Assembly (NCBI GenBank): GCA_027450125.1
Contig: DAIDKG010000337.1
Coordinates: 1 to 9,548 of the forward strand
Source of the DNA: Bordetella sp.
GTDB lineage: Bacteria > Pseudomonadota > Gammaproteobacteria > Burkholderiales > Burkholderiaceae_B
Direction of reading: 5' to 3'
Length of the DNA: 9,548 nt
Shown: positions 5,923 through 9,548 of the stretch, in pieces
Position numbering within the stretch: position 1 is the first letter of the stretch
Layout: each line of letters begins with the position of its first letter
Notes under the pieces: generated by a model
What the model saw: the letters and a program-made list of their open reading frames with translations, nothing else
Told to the model about the DNA's origin: nothing
The model's database searches: none
Program-made: the position numbers and the translations under genes

Positions 5923-6792
5923 ATGATCATTCCCGGCATGGCGAGCGACAGCCAGGTCTATCTCAACGGCGAATTCATGCCGATCGGCCAGGCCAAGGTC
6001 TCGGTGCTCGACCGCGGGTTCATCTTCGGCGACGGCATCTATGAGGTGGTGCCCGTCTACGAAGGCAAGCCGTTTCGCATCGAACACCATCTGGACCGCC
6101 TGGCGCGCAGCCTGGCGGCCATCCGCATCGCCGACCCGCGCGACCGCGCCGGCTGGACGTCCCTGGTCGGGCAGCTCATCGAGCGCGCGCCGTCGCCCAC
6201 CTGCCTGGTCTACCTGCAGGTGACGCGCGGCGTGGCCAAGCGCGACCACGGGTTTCCCAAGGAGCCGATCGCCCCGACCGTGTTCGGCATGGTCAGCGCC
6301 ATGGCGCTGCCGACCCGGGCCCAGCGCGAACATGGCCTGTCCGTCATCACGTTGCCGGACGAGCGCTGGCTGCATTGCGACATCAAGTCGATCTCGCTCC
6401 TGGGTAATGTGCTGGCCAAGCAGGCCGCGGTGGATGCGGGCGTCGATGACGTGGTGATGTTCCGCGACGGCTGCCTGACCGAGGGCTCGGCGTGCAATGC
6501 CTGGGTGGCGATCAGCGGCAAGCTGCTGGCGCCGCCCCGGGACAACCTGATCCTGGAGGGCATACGCTACGGCCTGATGGGCGAACTTGCCGAACAGGCC
6601 GGCGTGCCTTTCGAGGCGCGCAAGCTGTCCCGGGACGAGGTGCTGACCGCCGACGAGATCATGCTGACCTCGGCCGCCAAGGAAGTGCTGCCCGTGGTCC
6701 GCATCGACGGCAAGCCGGTGGGTTCGGGCAAGCCGGGGCCGGTGTATGCCAAGTTGCGCGAGCGCTATGATGCGCTTGTCGCGGCGCTTTGA
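5923..6792 (+). CDS. dat: D-amino acid transaminase-like class IV aminotransferase
   Basis: A PLP-dependent fold-type IV aminotransferase of 289 residues, cytoplasmic. The expected reaction is D-alanine plus 2-oxoglutarate giving pyruvate plus D-glutamate. The PLP-binding lysine is K155 (C152-D-I-K-S), and E187 (L-T-E-G-S-A) sits 32 residues later, the same spacing as K145/E177 in the Bacillus D-amino acid transaminase. The stretch Y97-L-Q-V-T-R-G-V-A-K-R107-D-H109-G-F-P carries the R-x-H pair that binds the substrate carboxylate in D-amino acid transaminases, which favours this call over branched-chain aminotransferase or ADC lyase. AGGA at 5913-5916 supports the ATG at 5923; the ATG at 5938 is a less supported alternative. 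The gene follows dacA and precedes ybeD by 23 nt. Specificity is inferred from motifs. Confidence 0.87.
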   Translation: MIIPGMASDSQVYLNGEFMPIGQAKVSVLDRGFIFGDGIYEVVPVYEGKPFRIEHHLDRLARSLAAIRIADPRDRAGWTSLVGQLIERAPSPTCLVYLQVTRGVAKRDHGFPKEPIAPTVFGMVSAMALPTRAQREHGLSVITLPDERWLHCDIKSISLLGNVLAKQAAVDAGVDDVVMFRDGCLTEGSACNAWVAISGKLLAPPRDNLILEGIRYGLMGELAEQAGVPFEARKLSRDEVLTADEIMLTSAAKEVLPVVRIDGKPVGSGKPGPVYAKLRERYDALVAAL

Positions 6793-6815
6793 CGCATCGC
6801 TAAAGGGGAGCCATC

Positions 6816-7088
6816 ATGCAAATCCCGCCTGAAGAGTCGCTCATCGAGTATCCCAGCGACTTTCCCATCAAGGTGATGGGCAAGCACCATCCCGATCTTG
6901 CGCAGACGCTGCTCGAGATCGTGCTGCAGTTCGATCCGGACTTCGATCCGGCCACCGTCGAAATGCGCCCGAGCAAGGGCGGCAACTACCTGGGGCTGAC
7001 CTTCACGGTCCGGGCCACCTCGCGCGAGCAGCTCGACGCGCTCTACCGCGCCCTGCACGGGCATCATATGGTGTCGGTGGTGCTGTAG
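6816..7088 (+). CDS. ybeD: YbeD/DUF493 family protein
   Basis: A small 90-residue cytoplasmic protein of the DUF493 (UPF0250) family, which in E. coli YbeD has a ferredoxin-like, ACT-like fold; function is unresolved, with a regulatory role often suggested. The recognisable features are Y12-P-S-D-F-P-I-K-V-M-G near the N-terminus, S53-K-G-G-N-Y-L-G-L-T-F-T-V in the middle and Q72-L-D-A-L-Y-R-A-L-H-G-H-H-M-V-S-V-V-L at the C-terminus. Length is normal for the family. A strong AGGGGAG lies just before the ATG. The 23-nt gap after the aminotransferase indicates an operon. In many proteobacteria this gene is followed by lipB, as I recall; here an aldo/keto reductase follows instead. Confidence 0.9.
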   Translation: MQIPPEESLIEYPSDFPIKVMGKHHPDLAQTLLEIVLQFDPDFDPATVEMRPSKGGNYLGLTFTVRATSREQLDALYRALHGHHMVSVVL

Positions 7089-7146
7089 CGGCAGCCGTCC
7101 GATGTAGACTTGACCCGTCGCGTTTCAAGCATACAGGAGTCAGGTC

Positions 7147-8166
7147 ATGCAATATCGTCGTCTGGGCAAGAGCAATCTGGACGTATCCCGGCTGTGCCTG
7201 GGAACCATGATGTTCGGCGAGCAGTCGCCTTTCGAGGCGGCCGCCGACATCGTGTCCTCGGCGCGCGAGCACGGCGTCAATTTCATCGACACGGCCGACG
7301 TCTACAACGGCGGCCGGTCCGAAGAGGTGGTGGGCAAGCTCATCGCCCCGGACCGCGACGACTGGGTGCTGGCCAGCAAGATCGGCAACCCGGTCGACAA
7401 GGGGCAGAACCACGCGCGCTATTCGCGCAAATGGCTGGTGCAGGGCGTGGAGCAAAGCCTGAAGCGCCTGGGCACCGACTACCTGGACATTCTTTATCTG
7501 CACCGCGACTACCACGGCGAGAATCTGGAGGAGACCGCGCTGGCGCTGGGCGACCTGATCCGCGCGGGCAAGCTGCGCTACTTCGGAGTTTCCAACTTCC
7601 GCGGCTGGCGCATCGCCGAGATGGTGAACCTGTGCGAAAAACTGGGCGTGCCCGCGCCCGTGGTCTGCCAGCCTTACTACAACATGCTCAACCGCATGCC
7701 GGAAGTGGAGATCCTGCCGGCTTGCGCGCATTTCGGCCTGGGCGTGGTGCCCTACAGCCCGATCGCGCGCGGCGTGCTCACGGGCAAATACGCGCCGGGA
7801 CAGGCGCCGGCGGCCGACACGCGCGCCGGGCGCGGCGACAAGCGCATCATGGATACGGAGTTTCGCGAGGAGTCGCTCAAGATCGCCCAGGATCTGGTGG
7901 CCTACTGCGAGGGCAAGGGCGTCAAGCCGGGACACTTCGCCACGGCCTGGGTGCTGGCCAATCCCGTCGTTACCAGCGTCATCGCAGGGCCGCGCACCCT
8001 GGCGCAGATGCAGGACTACTACGGCGCGCTGGATGTGGCGATCGACGCGCAGGAAGAAGCCATGGTCGATGCCTGGGTGACGCCGGGGCATGCGTCCACG
8101 CACGGGTACAACGATCCGAACTACCCCTTCTTCGGCCGGCCTGTGGCGCAGGCGGGCCAGGCCTGA
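7147..8166 (+). CDS. Aldo/keto reductase
   Basis: An NAD(P)H-dependent oxidoreductase of the aldo/keto reductase superfamily, 339 residues, expected to reduce carbonyl compounds in the cytoplasm. The N-terminus M-Q-Y-R-R-L-G-K-S-N-L-D-V-S-R is typical of the Tas/YghZ/IolS-like branch. The catalytic tetrad is complete: D48 (N-F-I-D-T-A), Y53 (D-V-Y-N-G-G-R-S-E), K78 (L-A-S-K) and H119 (L-Y-L-H-R-D). Conserved L137-x-x-L-I-R-A-G-K-L-R-Y-F-G-V-S-N-F and the C-terminal V-I-A-G-P-R-T cofactor region are also present. AGGAG at 7135-7139 precedes the ATG. The 58-nt gap after ybeD holds no clear terminator, so read-through is possible. The true substrate cannot be read from sequence. The gene ends 16 nt from a convergent gene. 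Confidence 0.93.
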   Translation: MQYRRLGKSNLDVSRLCLGTMMFGEQSPFEAAADIVSSAREHGVNFIDTADVYNGGRSEEVVGKLIAPDRDDWVLASKIGNPVDKGQNHARYSRKWLVQGVEQSLKRLGTDYLDILYLHRDYHGENLEETALALGDLIRAGKLRYFGVSNFRGWRIAEMVNLCEKLGVPAPVVCQPYYNMLNRMPEVEILPACAHFGLGVVPYSPIARGVLTGKYAPGQAPAADTRAGRGDKRIMDTEFREESLKIAQDLVAYCEGKGVKPGHFATAWVLANPVVTSVIAGPRTLAQMQDYYGALDVAIDAQEEAMVDAWVTPGHASTHGYNDPNYPFFGRPVAQAGQA

Positions 8167-8182
8167 GGCCCTGCCCAGGCCT
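8159..8182. terminator. Hairpin between convergent genes
   Basis: AGGCCTG (8159-8165) pairs perfectly with CAGGCCT (8176-8182) around a 10-nt loop, spanning the reductase stop codon and the 16-nt convergent gap. Its position suggests a bidirectional terminator, but neither side has a T-run, so it is a weak call. AGGCC occurs three times here, so several pairings compete. Confidence 0.3.
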
Positions 8183-8638
8183 TCAGAAGACGCCCGGCAG
8201 GAAGCGGCCCGTCGTCTTCATGTAGGCCGCGTAGTCAGGGAAGGTGTCGCGCAGCCACTGCTCTTCCAGCCGCGATTTCACAAACAGGACGCAGAGCAGT
8301 GCGCAAAACAATCCCGCGTCGATCGCGTCGGGCCTGGCTGCCACACATGCGCCTGCAAAGATGAGCAGGGCGGCGTACATAGGATGCCGCACATGGCGGT
8401 ATATGCCATGAACGACGAGCGAGCCGCCGGCCTTGGGACTGGGATGAATATTGAAGTTGCCGGGCCGGTTGCTGGCGATTGCGGCAAGGCCGACGGCAAC
8501 CGAGGCGGCAACGAGCAGCCACGGCAATGGTTCGCCCGAGCGCAACGCCGTCAGCAGGGAGCTCAGCAAAAGCAGCGCCAGCAGGACGGAAAACTGCAAG
8601 CCCACCAGCACATATCCGTACGCGTATCGATTTTTCAT
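8183..8638 (-). CDS. Isoprenylcysteine carboxyl methyltransferase-like integral membrane protein
   Basis: A small membrane protein of 151 residues in the ICMT/PEMT methyltransferase superfamily. Hydrophobic segments lie near 9-31, 38-55, 84-100 and 105-121. The family core is present: G78-I-Y-R-H-V-R-H-P86-M-Y (SAM/metabolite-binding region) and, near the C-terminus, E125-E-Q-W-L-R-D-T-F-P-D-Y-A-A-Y followed by T-G-R-F-L-P. Bacterial members of this family have mostly unknown substrates (isoprenyl-linked or lipid carriers are usual guesses), so no specific reaction is claimed. I chose the ATG at 8638-8636 because the protein then opens directly into the first membrane helix; the longer frame up to 8857 would overlap the EAL gene and its N-terminus looks like non-coding translation. 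The preceding bases (GGTCAAATCACC) make a weak ribosome binding site. Confidence 0.78.
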   Translation of the reverse strand: MKNRYAYGYVLVGLQFSVLLALLLLSSLLTALRSGEPLPWLLVAASVAVGLAAIASNRPGNFNIHPSPKAGGSLVVHGIYRHVRHPMYAALLIFAGACVAARPDAIDAGLFCALLCVLFVKSRLEEQWLRDTFPDYAAYMKTTGRFLPGVF

Positions 8639-8735
8639 GGTGATTTGACCGGCTGCTTGCCGAAGTCGTTGCCGCGCGTAGGGGGCGCTCCCCTGCAAGC
8701 CCGAGGCGGCAAGCGCAATGCTTGCAGTATGGGGC
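8639..8735 (-). repeat. Leader/intergenic stretch with repeated GCAAGC/GCTTGC hexamers
   Basis: The 97 nt between the two - strand genes hold four copies of one hexamer in alternating orientation: GCTTGC at 8655-8660 and 8720-8725, GCAAGC at 8695-8700 and 8709-8714. CTGCAAGC (8693-8700) can pair over 8 bp with GCTTGCAG (8720-8727), or the nearer GCAAGC copy can pair over 6 bp with the same GCTTGC. A separate AGGGG/CCCCT hairpin sits at 8680-8694. These are mutually exclusive pairings. No T-run follows on the - strand, so a terminator for the EAL gene is not evident. Confidence 0.4.
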
Positions 8736-9548
8736 CTAAAGACCGGGAAATGCCAGGCCGGCCTGCAGCAGGCGCGGGCTCTGCTCGTTCCATTCCCGGC
8801 ACCATTGCTCGAACCGGGCTGCCGGCATGGGGCGCGCAACGCCAAAACCCTGCACATTGGGGCAGCCCATGTCCACCAGCATCCGGGCCTGCTCCCGGGT
8901 TTCGACGCCTTCGGCGATGATCTGCCGCCGGAACGCCTGCGCCAGGCCCATTATGGCCTGCACCAGGAACAGATCGTGCCGATTGCTGGTCATACCGGCG
9001 ACGAAGCTCTGATCGATCTTGATGGTTTCGGCCGGCAACTCCTTGAGATACAGCAAGGACGAATAGCCGGTTCCGAAGTCGTCCAGGGAAAAGCCGATGC
9101 CCATGTTGGCGCAGCCGTGCATGACGGTCGAGACGACGTTCAGGTCGAGAAATTTCTGGGTTTCGATGATTTCGATTTCCAGCAGCTTCCTGCCGGCCAG
9201 CATGTCCCTGTAAGGCCGGGTCATCTTCCGAAGGCTCGATACGAAGTCGGGCGACAGGAAATGCCGGGGCGCGATGTTCACGCTGACCTGCAGTTCGTGT
9301 CCGGACTCGAACCATTTCTCGATTTGCATCAGGGCGCTCTGGATCACGTAATTGCCCACGTCATCGATGATCGGCAGGTCCTCGATCAGGCGGATGAAGT
9401 CTGCGGGATAGATGATCCGGCCATCCGGTGCGCGCCAGCGTATCAGGGCTTCCGCGCCGAAGATCTTTCCCGTGACGATGTCGACTTTGGGCTGATACTC
9501 CAGGAACAGCTCGCGGTTTTCCAGCGCGCGCACCACATCGCTTATCAG
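8736..9548 (-). CDS. EAL-domain c-di-GMP phosphodiesterase, C-terminal part (truncated by window)
   Basis: The frame stays open from the stop codon (TAG, 8738-8736) to the right edge, so only the C-terminal EAL domain is seen (about 270 residues). Numbering from the ATG at 9536-9534, the domain is complete and its expected catalytic residues are intact: E29-A-L-I-R-W; N87 (S-V-N); E120-I-E-I-I-E125; D152-D-F-G-T-G-Y-S-S-L; K173-I-D; E209 and E212 (I-I-A-E-G-V-E); Q229-G-F. It should hydrolyse cyclic di-GMP to pGpG. The usual position of Y14-Q-P-K-V-D and the in-frame codons L-I-S-D before that ATG suggest it is an internal methionine, so the protein probably has an N-terminal GGDEF, PAS or sensor part beyond the window. 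The helix before the last E-E pair reads E-I-I-E where E-I-T-E is commoner. Its base composition looks lower in GC than the left of the window. Confidence 0.88.
   Translation of the reverse strand: MISDVVRALENRELFLEYQPKVDIVTGKIFGAEALIRWRAPDGRIIYPADFIRLIEDLPIIDDVGNYVIQSALMQIEKWFESGHELQVSVNIAPRHFLSPDFVSSLRKMTRPYRDMLAGRKLLEIEIIETQKFLDLNVVSTVMHGCANMGIGFSLDDFGTGYSSLLYLKELPAETIKIDQSFVAGMTSNRHDLFLVQAIMGLAQAFRRQIIAEGVETREQARMLVDMGCPNVQGFGVARPMPAARFEQWCREWNEQSPRLLQAGLAFPGL

Noticed and set aside
4542..5939. A 465-codon - strand frame over the carboxypeptidase gene
   Set aside because: It is fully antisense to a gene with all three penicillin-binding motifs and has no family features of its own.
7105..7138. 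A promoter before the aldo/keto reductase using TTGACC at 7110-7115
   Set aside because: The -35 match is good, but no acceptable -10 is found at 15-18 nt, and the implied start would fall beyond the AGGAG ribosome binding site.
8639..8857. N-terminal extension of the membrane methyltransferase
   Set aside because: The extra 73 residues overlap the EAL gene in another frame, look like non-coding translation, and precede a methionine that opens naturally into the first membrane helix.

Overview
The window is high-GC, densely packed bacterial DNA. Gene content and order (an MCE/Mla-type lipid transporter with an auxiliary lipoprotein; a PBP5-type carboxypeptidase followed by a class IV aminotransferase and a YbeD-family gene) suggest a betaproteobacterium of the Burkholderiales, most likely Alcaligenaceae (Bordetella/Achromobacter-like). 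That placement rests on recalled gene order and protein flavour, not on a search. No rRNA, tRNA, CRISPR array, insertion sequence or prophage gene is visible.

Layout, left to right. Positions 1-195 are a leader region with a possible divergent promoter and a pair of 11-nt direct repeats. Positions 196-3626 hold a four-gene, translationally coupled operon on the + strand: an MlaE-type permease with an N-terminal STAS-like domain, an MlaF-type ATPase, an MlaD-type single-MCE protein, and a PqiC-like (DUF330) lipoprotein. A small alpha/beta hydrolase (3669-4325) follows on the same strand with no visible terminator between. A promoter-bearing gap (4326-4532) leads into a D,D-carboxypeptidase gene (4533-5819). 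A hairpin and then a canonical intrinsic terminator separate it from a D-amino-acid-transaminase-like gene (5923-6792), a YbeD/DUF493 gene (6816-7088) and an aldo/keto reductase gene (7147-8166). The right end is on the - strand and convergent with the rest: a small isoprenylcysteine methyltransferase-like membrane protein (8183-8638) and the C-terminal part of an EAL-domain c-di-GMP phosphodiesterase that runs off the window.

How the genes fit together. The first operon probably builds an envelope lipid-transport machine: inner-membrane permease and ATPase, periplasm-spanning MCE protein and an outer-membrane lipoprotein, with no MlaC-type soluble carrier. The carboxypeptidase releases D-alanine from peptidoglycan, and the neighbouring aminotransferase carries D-amino-acid-transaminase signature residues, so the pair could recycle cell-wall D-alanine into D-glutamate. 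The most interesting regulatory feature is the terminator placed only 15 nt before the aminotransferase start codon, which looks like an attenuator. Nothing here is clearly a new system; the genes belong to recognisable families, and the points of interest are arrangement and regulation.
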